Notes under the pieces: model-generated
Seen by the model: only the letters and a program-made list of their open reading frames with translations
What the model was told of the DNA's origin: nothing
Databases searched by the model: none
NCBI RefSeq assembly: GCF_007991635.1
Contig: NZ_BJYS01000001.1
Location: 186,001 to 250,000, forward strand
Length of the DNA stretch: 64,000 bases
DNA from: Adhaeribacter aerolatus
GTDB lineage: Bacteria; Bacteroidota; Bacteroidia; Cytophagales; Hymenobacteraceae
Reading direction: 5' to 3'
Position numbers and translations under genes: made by a program
Shown: in pieces, positions 45,994 to 54,964 of the stretch
Layout: each line of letters starts with the position of its first letter
Numbering within the stretch: the first letter of the stretch is position 1

Positions 45994-46472
45994 AGTTTTA
46001 TTTTGAGTTCAGTAAAAAAACGGAGGCAAATTATATGCCATATATCTTATATTATCTTAAACTCACCACTACCATTATCACAATTAATTGATAAACAGTG
46101 TTAAATTTTTTATAAATAAAATTACATTCATCAGTTGTTAAATGCTCTGGGAGGTTAAAACAATCATCTCTTTAAATATTATCTCAGAAACGGGCTTTAA
46201 TTAAATTCTAAATAAAATGAGGACTGCCTGGAACTGTTTAGAAGCTTAAAGGGCGAAACCAGAATCAGGTCCGGTACAATTGGATTCTTAGTGGCAAACT
46301 GCCCAAATTAGTTAAACAAAGACCTTCTTATTCCGGTCTAAAATTAACCTTTTGGTTATCAAGCAGTATCAGCCAGGCCATATTATTTCTTTAAAAATCA
46401 TAATTGTTAAATACATTTTTATTCTAAATTACAGAATTAATAAAGCTTAATCCGGGTTCCAGCAGTACAAGC
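45994..46472. other. AT-rich intergenic region
   Basis: A 479-bp gap between the divergent lipoprotein and PAS-LuxR genes. It is AT-rich, consistent with two promoters. I see no convincing ORF, hairpin or repeat. Confidence 0.4.
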
Positions 46473-47177
46473 ATGAGTTTAACCGATTCTGAACAGCATC
46501 CTATTTCAACGCCACTAGAACAAAGAATACAAAACAAAATTGACGCAATAGCTTCGGTAGCCAATGACTTGCCCGGCGTCATCATTATTCATGATATCCG
46601 CAATTTGTCAGTGGTTTATATGTCGCCGCGCGGAACCCAAGAGTTGGGCGTGACCTTAGAAGAGCTTATCGAAATGGGACCGGATTACCACAAAAATTTC
46701 TTCAACCCCGAAGAATCGGAGATGTATGTGCCCCAGATGATTGGTTTACTCGAACGAAACAACAATCACGAAAGTCTGGCTTTATTTCAGCAGGTAAGAG
46801 GCCGGAATCAGCAAAACTGGACCTGGCATGCCTCCACTACGAAAATATTAATGTGGGACGATGCCGGAAAACCGCTGTTATTAATAAGCATAGCCATCCC
46901 CATTGATACAAAACACCATATTTCGGCAAAAGTGGGGAGGTTACTGGAAGAGAATAATTTTCTGAGAAAGCATTTTCACCAATTTTCGCAACTCTCTAAC
47001 AGAGAAAAGCAGATATTAAAACTGCTGGCGATGGGGAAAAGTGCTACGGAAATTGCGAATGAATTATTTATTGCCACAGCTACTGCCGAAACGCACCGAC
47101 GGAACATCCGGCAAAAATTAAATGCCGAGTCGGCCTATGAGCTTTCGCAGTATGCGCGGGCCTTTAACTTAATTTAA
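46473..47177 (+). CDS. PAS-domain LuxR-type transcriptional regulator
   Basis: A 234-aa cytoplasmic regulator. A PAS-like sensory domain (about 30-145, DLPGVIIIHDIRNLSVVYMSPRGTQELGVTLEEL) precedes a LuxR/GerE-type HTH (about 172-232, LSNREKQILKLLAMGKSATEIANELFIATATAETHRRNIRQKL). There is no phosphoacceptor receiver domain, so it senses directly, or through a partner. It is transcribed alone, directly before the repeat-rich secreted protein gene, which could be a target. Confidence 0.88.
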   Translation: MSLTDSEQHPISTPLEQRIQNKIDAIASVANDLPGVIIIHDIRNLSVVYMSPRGTQELGVTLEELIEMGPDYHKNFFNPEESEMYVPQMIGLLERNNNHESLALFQQVRGRNQQNWTWHASTTKILMWDDAGKPLLLISIAIPIDTKHHISAKVGRLLEENNFLRKHFHQFSQLSNREKQILKLLAMGKSATEIANELFIATATAETHRRNIRQKLNAESAYELSQYARAFNLI

Positions 47178-47262
47178 AATAGCGGTAAATATTAAGTTAC
47201 TGGCATGATGCTTGAATTTATAAAATCAGGTGAGACTGTTAAATCCGCACCTGCCAACGCTC

Positions 47263-47976
47263 ATGAAAAAGTTTTTTATTGCAGCCGGGTTACTGCTTGG
47301 TGTAACCCTGACCTTACCTGCCGCCGCCCAGTTATCGGTTATAAATATTAGCAGCCAGCCCGTTTGGGGCCCGGTCGGATATGATTACGTAGAATATTAT
47401 TACTTGCCGGATATTGATATTTATTACCATGTCCCGACGCAGCAATATGTATACTTTGTAAACCGGCATTGGGTGTACTCCCGCGTTTTGCCACCGCATT
47501 TGCGTTATTACGATTTTTACCGGGGCTACAAAGTAGTTATGAATGAACCGCGCCCCTACCAATACCACGACCGTTATAGGAGAGACTACGGACATTACCG
47601 CGGCAGAATGGGCCAGCCCGTAATCCGCGATAGCCGCGATGCCCGTTACTTTGGCAATTTAGGCCACCCGCAATACAACCAGCCCCGCTACGCTACCCGG
47701 GACCAAGACTACCGGCGCGACCAATACCGTAACCGGCCCGAGCCGTATTACCGCCGGCAAAAGGACCGGATAGACAACAGGCCACGGGATGAACGCTATG
47801 ATTCTGATAACCGGTTCCGGAACGACTCCGATAATCGTTACCGCAACGACCCTAATAACCGCTTCCGCGATAATGATAACCGGTTCCGCGATAATGATAA
47901 CCGGTTCCGGAACAAACAACGTGATCAGAGGCAGGAGGGTAATCGCAATAGCCGGAGCCGGCATTGGGAAAGATAA
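47263..47976 (+). CDS. Secreted Arg/Asn/Asp-rich repeat protein
   Basis: A 237-aa exported protein. The Met at 47263 begins a clean signal peptide (MKKFFIAAGLLLGVTLTLPAAAQ); an in-frame Met 11 codons upstream is less likely. A tyrosine-rich middle (YDYVEYYYLPDIDIYYHVPTQQYVYF) is followed by a highly basic/acidic tail of repeated (S/N)DNR(F/Y)R units (about 182-217). The family is unrecognised; such proteins are typical cell-surface or matrix proteins of Bacteroidota. Confidence 0.78.
   Translation: MKKFFIAAGLLLGVTLTLPAAAQLSVINISSQPVWGPVGYDYVEYYYLPDIDIYYHVPTQQYVYFVNRHWVYSRVLPPHLRYYDFYRGYKVVMNEPRPYQYHDRYRRDYGHYRGRMGQPVIRDSRDARYFGNLGHPQYNQPRYATRDQDYRRDQYRNRPEPYYRRQKDRIDNRPRDERYDSDNRFRNDSDNRYRNDPNNRFRDNDNRFRDNDNRFRNKQRDQRQEGNRNSRSRHWER
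47806..47913 (+). repeat. In-frame minisatellite in the Arg/Asn-rich gene
   Basis: Five units of 24, 24, 21, 21 and 18 bp, each beginning GATAACCG or a close variant, encode the repeated DNR(F/Y)R(N/D)(D)... motif. All unit lengths are multiples of three, so copy-number change would keep the frame. Confidence 0.8.
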
Positions 47977-48006
47977 TAAAGATTCGTTTTAACGCGCCTT
48001 CGTTAT

Positions 48007-48032
48007 AAAAGCCAGGTGGTTTGCCTGGTTTT
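48007..48032 (+). terminator. Intrinsic terminator after the repeat-rich gene
   Basis: AAAA-G-CCAGG (48007-48016) pairs with CCTGGTTTT (48024-48032), leaving one bulged G, followed by more T. It lies 31 bp past the stop codon. The remaining 48033-48398 shows nothing I can support. Confidence 0.6.
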
Positions 48033-48398
48033 TCTTTACCCTGCTTAAATAGTCTAATAGCTTTTATATCAACTCTCATAAGAGCTATACCATATAAAAC
48101 ATAAACCGCTTTTTGCCTCCATCTCCTGGGTCTGTGCCCTGACCTAGAGTATATACACAAATCAAGAGGAATGAGCGAGGATGTGGAGCGAGCGTTTTTT
48201 TATGGCAGGCAGTAAATCCATTTGGTACTAGTAACTAAAAGATGCTTCCTATTTTGCCGCCGCTATTTTTAGCAGCCTTACCTTGTAAACAATATAGCCC
48301 GATATTTATGGAATAATAAACCCAGCGCATCTATCAGGTACCCGGTTAGCCTTAGTATCCGGAGTTTGAAGCCAGTCTTCCTTTCCAAATCAGATGCC

Positions 48399-49832
48399 AT
48401 GTTAAAAATATATTTTCTGCTATTGTTATTGCTGCTGGCTGGTTGCAGTAAGCAAAATAAGAAGTTGGGACTACCCAATACCATTACTATAGTTACCGAA
48501 CGTTCAACGCACCATCCGGCATCTGTATCTTTTCAAAATGAGTTCGGCGATTACGAGCATTTATCTTTTAATAGCGACAGTATTAGCGGCCAATATTTAC
48601 CTTTAAATATCAAGAGCCGGCATCCTGGCTTGCTTCAGGTTTCGCACGGCTCCCAAGTTCCGGCTTACCTGGTTACCGGCGATACTTTGCGGCTTATCCC
48701 TCCTATTCGGTATATTTCCAATTATGCTTACCAGGGTAAACGGCCCGGAGAAATAAATTTTTACCAGCTGCTGGACCAGAAATCGCTGGGCATGAACGCG
48801 GGCGATCTGATGGGAGTACACCGGGATGAAGAAGTCTTCCATCCCCGGGTTAAAATGCTCAATTATTTGGTTAATCAACGGCGGGCGCTTCTGCAACGGG
48901 TAAAAGATTCACTGGCGTTAAGTCCGGAGTTCGATAGGTTTATACAGAACGAAATAACTGCTCATTACTTAATAAGTTTATTAGCGCCCTTTTACCGCCA
49001 GCCTTATAAACCGCAACCACTCCGCCCAACTTACCTCGATACACTCGCCCATTTCTATTCTTCCGGATTTTTCAACCAGCACCATCTGGTTTTTTCTTCG
49101 CCGGGTTACCGCCGCAGCGTTATTTTTTATACCCGCTTTTTAAGCCGGGCCTCGCTGCAAACCCCAGCCGCCATGGAAACTTTATACCGAACCGCTCACG
49201 AAAAGTTCTCCGGGCAAACCCGCCAATATGCCTTGTTCTCGCTATTAAAAGAACACCTGCCGCAAAATCCAAACGTGGCGCCTTTCCTGGAACTGGGCAA
49301 AAAAGATATCACCTATAAACCTTATCGCCGCTACCTCGATAGTTTGGCTACCCGACCAAAAATATTAACCAATAACCCCCAACTGTTAAATAATGCGCTT
49401 ACTACTTTAAAAGGCGAGAAAATTACCTGGCAGGAATTATTGGCCCGTAACCGGGGCAAGGTAATGTACGTGAATTTCTGGGCCAGTTGGTTCGACCTCA
49501 GTTTAGACCAATTAGTTCTTTCGCAACAACTGCAAGCCCGTTTAAAAGAGAGCGAAGTGGTTTTTGTTTACCTGTCGGTCGACCGGCCCAAAGATAAAGT
49601 CCAGTGGCAGCAAACCATTCGGGCGCGCGGGTTAACGCAATCCAACAACCAGCATTATCTTATAAACGATCAGTCGCCTTTAGCTACGTTTATTACCGGA
49701 AAAAAAGATGGCTTCCCTTTGTTAAATTATCTGCTCATTAGCAAAACCGGTCAGGTTGCCGCCATTAAGGCCAGGCCTCCCGGCGATCCGGAACTCCAAA
49801 ACGATATCACGACCCTACTGCATAAAGAATAG
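48399..49832 (+). CDS. Thioredoxin-like (TlpA-type) lipoprotein
   Basis: A 477-aa lipoprotein. The Met chosen begins a signal peptide with lipobox LLAGC (about 11-15); the upstream in-frame Met at 48366 would give an atypical signal. An unrecognised beta/helical N-terminal region is followed by a thioredoxin-fold domain (about 345-477): RNRGKVMYVNFWASWFDLSLDQL has the TlpA/ResA fold signature, but the expected redox CxxC is replaced (WASWFDLS). So it is probably not a disulfide reductase, despite the fold. Confidence 0.78.
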   Translation: MLKIYFLLLLLLLAGCSKQNKKLGLPNTITIVTERSTHHPASVSFQNEFGDYEHLSFNSDSISGQYLPLNIKSRHPGLLQVSHGSQVPAYLVTGDTLRLIPPIRYISNYAYQGKRPGEINFYQLLDQKSLGMNAGDLMGVHRDEEVFHPRVKMLNYLVNQRRALLQRVKDSLALSPEFDRFIQNEITAHYLISLLAPFYRQPYKPQPLRPTYLDTLAHFYSSGFFNQHHLVFSSPGYRRSVIFYTRFLSRASLQTPAAMETLYRTAHEKFSGQTRQYALFSLLKEHLPQNPNVAPFLELGKKDITYKPYRRYLDSLATRPKILTNNPQLLNNALTTLKGEKITWQELLARNRGKVMYVNFWASWFDLSLDQLVLSQQLQARLKESEVVFVYLSVDRPKDKVQWQQTIRARGLTQSNNQHYLINDQSPLATFITGKKDGFPLLNYLLISKTGQVAAIKARPPGDPELQNDITTLLHKE

Positions 49833-50017
49833 TCTCAACCTCCTGTTATTATCTTATCACCAAAAGCGTTCCGGCATAAAACTTAGTATGGTAATCTGCC
49901 GTTGGCAAGGTTGCTTTTCTATGCCCCGGAAAAATTAAATTCAGTCTTATATTAATATTTATATAAACCCCTGCCTACCAAACCGCCGTTAGAGGAATCA
50001 TTTAAACGTTACTATTT

Positions 50018-50728
50018 ATGAAAACTACTCTCATCCGGGCGCACGAACGCGGACTGAAAGACCTGGGCTGGTTGCAAAGCAACTTGTCGTTTAGTTTTTC
50101 GGGTTACCAAAACCCGGTACGGCAGGGCTTTGGCTTGCTTAAAGTTTTTAACGACGATTTTGTAAAACCCGGCCATGGTTTTGGCCTGCACGCCCACCTG
50201 AACATGGAAATAATTTCTATTATGCTGCAGGGCCAGATGAACCACAAAGATAACCTAGGCTACACCGAAGTAGTAGAAAAAGACTGGGTACAGATAATGA
50301 GTGCCGGCAGTGGGCTGCGCCACGAAGAGCACAATGTAGGCGCAGAAGAAGTAAATTTTCTGCAAATCTGGATAGAACCGAAACTCCAGAATATCATGCC
50401 CCGTTACCAGCGCCGGCAGTTTCCGGAAGCCAAGCGCCTAAATCAATTGGTAACCATTGTAAGCAACGAAGAAGGTCAGGCCCACTGCTGGATAAACCAA
50501 AACGCCCGCTTAAGTTTAGGTTATTTTGAGGCAGGCCAAAAAGTAACGTATGCTTTAAACCCGCTTAACCGCTGCGTATTTATTTTTAACATTAGCGGCC
50601 AGCTAAACATCTCCGACGAAACCCTGCACCAGCGCGATGCGATGGGGCTCTGGGAAACCGATATCTTTACCATTACCATAAACGAAGAAAGTCGTTTTTT
50701 GCTCGTAGACGTGCCCATTAACCATTAA
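50018..50728 (+). CDS. Pirin-family protein (YhhW-like)
   Basis: A 236-aa cytoplasmic bicupin. The metal-binding cluster is visible as GHGFGLHAHLNMEIISIMLQGQMNHKDNLG (about 52-82) with His and Glu ligands, followed by GLRHEEHN. This layout matches bacterial pirins with quercetinase activity such as YhhW. Function in the host is not known. Monocistronic, ending at the 50730-50753 terminator. Confidence 0.92.
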   Translation: MKTTLIRAHERGLKDLGWLQSNLSFSFSGYQNPVRQGFGLLKVFNDDFVKPGHGFGLHAHLNMEIISIMLQGQMNHKDNLGYTEVVEKDWVQIMSAGSGLRHEEHNVGAEEVNFLQIWIEPKLQNIMPRYQRRQFPEAKRLNQLVTIVSNEEGQAHCWINQNARLSLGYFEAGQKVTYALNPLNRCVFIFNISGQLNISDETLHQRDAMGLWETDIFTITINEESRFLLVDVPINH

Positions 50729-50729
50729 A

Positions 50730-50753
50730 AAAGCCACCGTGGCAGGTGGCTTT
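50730..50753 (+). terminator. Intrinsic terminator after the pirin gene
   Basis: AAAGCCACC (50730-50738) pairs with GGTGGCTTT (50745-50753), perfect 9-bp stem with a 6-base loop, immediately after the pirin stop codon. It also faces the end of the minus-strand lipoprotein gene. Confidence 0.85.
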
Positions 50754-50785
50754 AAGATTTGAATATTTTTTAGAGAACTGTACGC

Positions 50786-51067
50786 TTATTGTTTCGGTTT
50801 ATCTACCATGCCGTCATTATCGCTGTCGCGGGCGCCTTTATCAGCATCGGTTTTTTCGTAGGCATCATCCAGCGTTTCCATATTCGAGGAGTCGGTGCTG
50901 GTGGGCTGATGGCCCGAAACGTTATGTTCGTTCGGGTTTTTATCTTTCGCGTCGCTTTCTTCCACATTGGTTTCGCCGGAATCAGTACCGGTGCTGCAAG
51001 CGCCTACACCGCAGCCCAACACCAGCGCAAAAGCCATTATCTGTATTTTCTTTAATAAAATTTTCAT
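50786..51067 (-). CDS. Small acidic lipoprotein, 93 aa
   Basis: The signal peptide ends in VGAC (about 21-24; lipobox-like). The mature 69 residues are highly acidic and polar (SDAKDKNPNEHNVSG, RDSDNDGMVDKPKQ), with a C-terminal D-x-D-x-D-G-like segment resembling a single calcium-binding loop. No family recognised. It lies between two convergent/divergent small genes. Confidence 0.65.
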   Translation of the reverse strand: MKILLKKIQIMAFALVLGCGVGACSTGTDSGETNVEESDAKDKNPNEHNVSGHQPTSTDSSNMETLDDAYEKTDADKGARDSDNDGMVDKPKQ

Positions 51068-51292
51068 AGTTTATAGGTTAGTTAATTTACTCTAAAATAA
51101 CTGTACCGCATTTAGTCCGGAAAAGATGCTGTTATCTTATAAAAGTTAATTCCGTAGTTTACGCAAGGATTTATGCTTTAGTTAATGCTAACCCGTTATA
51201 GCAAACCCAACCAGCAGAAAATCGCTTACTGAATTTTATTATCTATTTTTGCGCCGGCAACCAGCAACGGTATACGCAGCAAAGAAAAACAC

Positions 51293-51568
51293 ATGGCTAA
51301 AAGCAAAAAACCTGTGGGCAAAAGACCTACTACCCGGAAACCGGCAAAAAAAAGTTTTGACCGCCGCGGCCTTTTACGCCAATTGCTGATTATTTTTTTG
51401 CTGAGTTTTTTTATTTCTACTGCGCTGATTATTTATTTATTTGGCATGACCGACAATTTTTTCTCCCGGCTGTTCTGGTGCATCCTGGTTATATTTTTAT
51501 TTATAGCTATTATGGTGCTGGGCATTATACCCGTTATCAACTACTTCGGCAACAAGTGGCTAAAATGA
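51293..51568 (+). CDS. Small membrane protein, 91 aa
   Basis: A very basic N-terminus (MAKSKKPVGKRPTTRKPAKK, about residues 1-25) precedes two transmembrane helices (about 32-52 and 58-85). No family is recognised. It is followed after 36 bp by the HMA/AraC fusion regulator on the same strand. Confidence 0.65.
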   Translation: MAKSKKPVGKRPTTRKPAKKSFDRRGLLRQLLIIFLLSFFISTALIIYLFGMTDNFFSRLFWCILVIFLFIAIMVLGIIPVINYFGNKWLK

Positions 51569-51604
51569 GTATCTTTGTAAAATATTTAATCCTACTGCTC
51601 GGCT

Positions 51605-52180
51605 GTGGAAAACGCTCAACTGCATATTAAAAACATGGTTTGCCCGCGTTGTATCAGTACCGTTACGCGGGTACTGACCGAGGCCGGTTTGCCGGTTGCA
51701 GAAGTTACGTTGGGCGAAGCGAAGCTGGCGGCACCCGATGTTAACCTCGATTTTGATGCTTTGAACCAGGCCTTGCAGCAGGAAGGCTTCGAACTGATTT
51801 ACGACCGGGAAAAGCAACTTTCCGAGAAAATAAAAAACCTGCTCATCCATTATCTCGAACATTTCCAGACGCACTACGAACCCGTTACGACCTCGGTATT
51901 TCTTTCGGAAAAATTAAACCTGCCTTATCAGCAGTTAAGCAAGGTTTTTTCGCGGCAGGAAGGTACCACCATCGAAAAATATTTTATCCGCCTGAAAATT
52001 GAGAAAGTAAAAGAGCTACTCAGCTATAATCAGCTTACTCTGAGCGAAATCGCGTATCAGCTAAAATACAGCAGTGTACAGCACCTGTCTAACCAGTTCA
52101 AAAAAGTAACGGGGCTGTCGGTGAGCGATTATAAAAGCGGCGCAGCGGCTACCCGCACTTCGCTCGATTCTTTAATTTAG
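51605..52180 (+). CDS. Fusion of HMA-like metal-binding domain and AraC-type HTH regulator
   Basis: A 191-aa cytoplasmic regulator with a GTG start. The N-terminal half (about 1-75) is HMA-like, with a CxxC pair at residues about 12-15 (MVCPRC) positioned where heavy-metal-associated domains bind copper or zinc. The C-terminal half (about 85-180) is an AraC helix-turn-helix (TTIEKYFIRLKIEKVKELLSYNQLTLSEIAYQLKYSSVQHLSNQFKKVTG). It probably responds to a transition metal and controls resistance genes such as the heavy-metal-binding protein 390 bp downstream. This type is known in Bacteroidota but its targets are unverified here. Confidence 0.85.
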   Translation: MENAQLHIKNMVCPRCISTVTRVLTEAGLPVAEVTLGEAKLAAPDVNLDFDALNQALQQEGFELIYDREKQLSEKIKNLLIHYLEHFQTHYEPVTTSVFLSEKLNLPYQQLSKVFSRQEGTTIEKYFIRLKIEKVKELLSYNQLTLSEIAYQLKYSSVQHLSNQFKKVTGLSVSDYKSGAAATRTSLDSLI

Positions 52181-52566
52181 AAAAAATTCCGGTTAATAGA
52201 AGCCGGCAATAGCACCGGCCAGGCGCAATCCCAAACTGCTGCCAAAATTATTTATTTAAACTCACTTGGGTTTGAAAAAAGGTGCAACGAGGAAGGCTGT
52301 TATTTTTCCGGGAACCGGTTCTGAAAGTAACAGGAGCTCTCTTAAAATTTAAAATCCCGCCTTTATTCTAAAAAAGAGAAAGCATTTTACCCTTTTTACT
52401 TAAGATTAACATTCCCACATTCAATTTATTACAGCAAAAAATATTCGCAAATATTTTGGCTTAAATTTTGCAACAACTTAGATACTTCCTATTTTACACC
52501 AAAGATACCCCGTTCAGTATTTCAAAATTTACGTAAAAAGGTTTATATGATAAAACAGCTACCCGC
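52181..52566. other. Intergenic region with an imperfect hairpin
   Basis: A 386-bp gap between the AraC-type regulator and the heavy-metal-binding protein gene. A hairpin at 52297-52333 (CTGTTA...TAACAG ends, around a GAACCGGTTC palindrome) could be a terminator of the regulator gene or a regulatory site. Nothing else is seen. Confidence 0.4.
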
Positions 52567-53100
52567 ATGATTACTTTTAGATTAAATAAAATATGGCTCT
52601 TATCTGCTTTCCTTCTACTGGGGGTAGCCGCCTTGGCCCAGGACACAAAGCCTAGCCATGCATCAGGGCCTGCGCATGCGCACAAATCCAACCACGGCGG
52701 TGTTGTAAAATCGGCCGGCGATTACCACATAGAATTAGTAACCAAATCCAACCAGTACTTAATTTATTTACTCGATGCCGGCGAACACCCCATTAGTCTG
52801 AAAGGGGTAACGGGTTTAGCCATACTACGCGACGGCGACCGGACGGTACATACCCAAACGCTTACGCCCACTTTTAATACCCATTTTGTTTTACACACCA
52901 ATGGCACAGCTCACAGCGCGGTTATTGTTAATTTTATGGTAAACAACCAGAATATTACCGCTAAATTTGAGAAAACCGGTTCGAGCGCCATGATCTTTTT
53001 CTGCCCGCAGAAATGCACAGGCAGCGACAGCAATATTGCTGGCATCTGCCCCAAGTGCGGTACAGCCCTCGCAGATCGACGATTGTTGGCAAAGGAATAA
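52567..53100 (+). CDS. Secreted protein with heavy-metal-binding C-terminal domain
   Basis: A 177-aa exported protein (signal peptide about 1-24, ending ALAQ). A histidine-rich stretch (HASGPAHAHKSNHGG, about 30-45) follows. A beta-rich middle resembles copper-chaperone-type domains. The C-terminus has FFCPQKCTGSDSNIAGICPKCGTAL (about 139-168), close to the YxCPMHP...CPKCGMxL heavy-metal-binding pattern, but with two extra cysteines. Its position behind the metal-sensing AraC fusion suggests a copper or zinc resistance role. Confidence 0.75.
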   Translation: MITFRLNKIWLLSAFLLLGVAALAQDTKPSHASGPAHAHKSNHGGVVKSAGDYHIELVTKSNQYLIYLLDAGEHPISLKGVTGLAILRDGDRTVHTQTLTPTFNTHFVLHTNGTAHSAVIVNFMVNNQNITAKFEKTGSSAMIFFCPQKCTGSDSNIAGICPKCGTALADRRLLAKE

Positions 53101-53454
53101 TTTTGCCTTTAAATTATTTATTGTTTATCTAATTCAGGAAACGTATACCAAATACTTTACTCCTTCTCTTCATAAATTTGCCTGGGTTATGGAGTCCTTT
53201 ATATAGATGTTCGCCTTTTTTAGCGCCGATTATTTCAGCAGCATCTGTAGTACCTTAGTTTAGTCCGGCTTAACCCTGGCTCGGGAGTGTCTATCGCGTA
53301 TTAGCTGCTGACATTGGGGAAGCAGCCGCATTAAGCTATTTTCTTTGTTATAGCATTGGTTAAAAGTAAGCAACACTATATATAATAGAGAGGGCAACTC
53401 TTTATTCATGTTCTTCTGGGTGTATTAGCTGCTTAACCATTAACCGTAAGAACT
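53101..53454. other. Intergenic region upstream of an AT-rich gene
   Basis: A 354-bp gap. It holds AACGTATACCA at 53140-53150, which recurs in direct orientation at 54242-54252 just past the next gene. No ORF or strong hairpin was seen. Confidence 0.4.
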
Positions 53455-54228
53455 ATGAGAATTATTTTCGTCTTAGTCCTGATTATATCATTCGCTCATA
53501 ATTCAAAATCCCAAACATTGGATTTTTCGACTTGGAAGCAAGATTCTTTACCAACCGGTAAAAGGTTAAGTTATGCTAACTTATCATCAAATAACTGGAT
53601 TTTCGTTAAAAAGGGAAACAAGGTAATAATAGAAGAAAATAACTTTAAAAGTGATAAAGGAGATGAATTACCATTTACCAAGGAATTTATCGCCAAAAAC
53701 TTAGAAGAGATTGAAGGCAACCGTTTTGTTAAGGAGGTTGAAAAAGGTTTCTTAATAGGGCTGAATCATGGAGAATTTGGTGGTGGTCTTTTATTCGTTT
53801 CGAATGATGGACTTACCTCTTATAAAATTGGCGAGTTTTTAAGAATTAAAGATATTTTTGAATGGAACTCAAGAATTTACGCAATAGAAGGACTTGCACA
53901 TTTGGGTTCTTCAAATGGGCAAATCATTGAAATCTTTAAAGAGAATGGGAGTTGGAAGTATAAGACACTATCAAAACTGATTGAAGCACCAGCTTTAATT
54001 GCAAAAGCGAACAATCAACAGATAATAATAACGAGTCAGTATATTCTACGATTAACAGCTAATCTAGAAATTGAAGAAATATTAAAAGCACCTTTTTACT
54101 GGGGAGTACTATACCCCTCCTCAATCCATATCGAGAATAAGACGCTTTACCTCGCCATGAGACAAGGGGTGTTAGAAATTGAAAATTTTGAAACAACCCC
54201 AAAATACAGGTGGTACATAAAAAAATAG
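53455..54228 (+). CDS. Exported hypothetical protein, 257 aa, AT-rich
   Basis: The N-terminus (MRIIFVLVLIISFAHNSKSQ) is a Sec signal peptide. The mature protein has repeated YxxGE / GxL / W strand features suggestive of a small beta-propeller or beta-sandwich. No family recognised. The base composition is clearly lower in GC than the neighbouring genes, and an 11-bp direct repeat flanks the gene (53140-53150 and 54242-54252), which hints at horizontal acquisition. Confidence 0.7.
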   Translation: MRIIFVLVLIISFAHNSKSQTLDFSTWKQDSLPTGKRLSYANLSSNNWIFVKKGNKVIIEENNFKSDKGDELPFTKEFIAKNLEEIEGNRFVKEVEKGFLIGLNHGEFGGGLLFVSNDGLTSYKIGEFLRIKDIFEWNSRIYAIEGLAHLGSSNGQIIEIFKENGSWKYKTLSKLIEAPALIAKANNQQIIITSQYILRLTANLEIEEILKAPFYWGVLYPSSIHIENKTLYLAMRQGVLEIENFETTPKYRWYIKK

Positions 54229-54348
54229 CTATAGAAAACACAACGTATACCAGGCCCTTCCATTACTGCGGGTTGGCATATAAGTGGCGCTAAAAATATC
54301 CATTATCTTCCGGCACAAACAATCCCAGTATATTATTACCCGCTCCTG

Positions 54349-54777
54349 CTACAATTTATACCATTCTATATTCTTCAGCGGTGGCCGGCGGCCTTCGTCT
54401 TTGGGGGCATAATTTTTAGCCAGGTAATCCAGAATTTCGGGTTCGGCTTTTCCCAGTTCCCACAAACCTTGGTTCTGCTGCATCCACCGGATGGTAGCCA
54501 GCCAGCCGTCGCGGGTAGCCCTTTTATCGGTAATGAGCTTCGGCGAATGGCACCGGACACAATTGGTTTTTACCAGCGCATAACCCGGCGCTTTTTTCAG
54601 GCCGGTTTCCTTATCTATTGAATCAGCCAGCAAAGTGGTTGGGGGTACAAATTTCTTTATTTTAATGGCTGCCTGGCGCGATAAACTCATATGCGCATAT
54701 AAAACCAGAGCGCATAAAAAAATGAGCCCCACTACTGACCTCGCCCTCATCCTGGATATTTTATTATTTAAATTCAC
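54349..54777 (-). CDS. Monoheme cytochrome c (SorB-like)
   Basis: A 142-aa protein with an N-terminal hydrophobic anchor (about 11-32; translation may start at the Met at about residue 9 or 11). A single heme c site CVRCH is at about residues 74-78, followed by a downstream helical segment with Met (WLATIRWMQQNQG) as the likely axial ligand. It is encoded downstream of the molybdopterin enzyme on the same strand, the arrangement of SorA with its cytochrome SorB, to which it would deliver electrons. The spacing of about 190 bp is long for an operon. Confidence 0.78.
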   Translation of the reverse strand: MNLNNKISRMRARSVVGLIFLCALVLYAHMSLSRQAAIKIKKFVPPTTLLADSIDKETGLKKAPGYALVKTNCVRCHSPKLITDKRATRDGWLATIRWMQQNQGLWELGKAEPEILDYLAKNYAPKDEGRRPPLKNIEWYKL

Positions 54778-54964
54778 TTTCCGATACTATAGCATATATT
54801 TTACAAGTATTTTCTAATGCAGAGAAGGCTTCTATAGGTATTCCGGATGAAAGCGAAACGGTAAGTTACCTAGCTGCTGCTGGCTGTTTAGTGTTCGCTC
54901 CACCCAAAATAATCCGGATAACCGAAAAGTAATTTGAACTTTTCAACCCAAAACCTTTAACCAA

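Noticed and set aside
54232-54290. Possible attC after the 257-aa gene at 53455-54228
   Set aside because: The left end (CACAAC) has no complementary partner upstream of the gene, unlike all true cassettes in this window; kept only as a direct-repeat observation.
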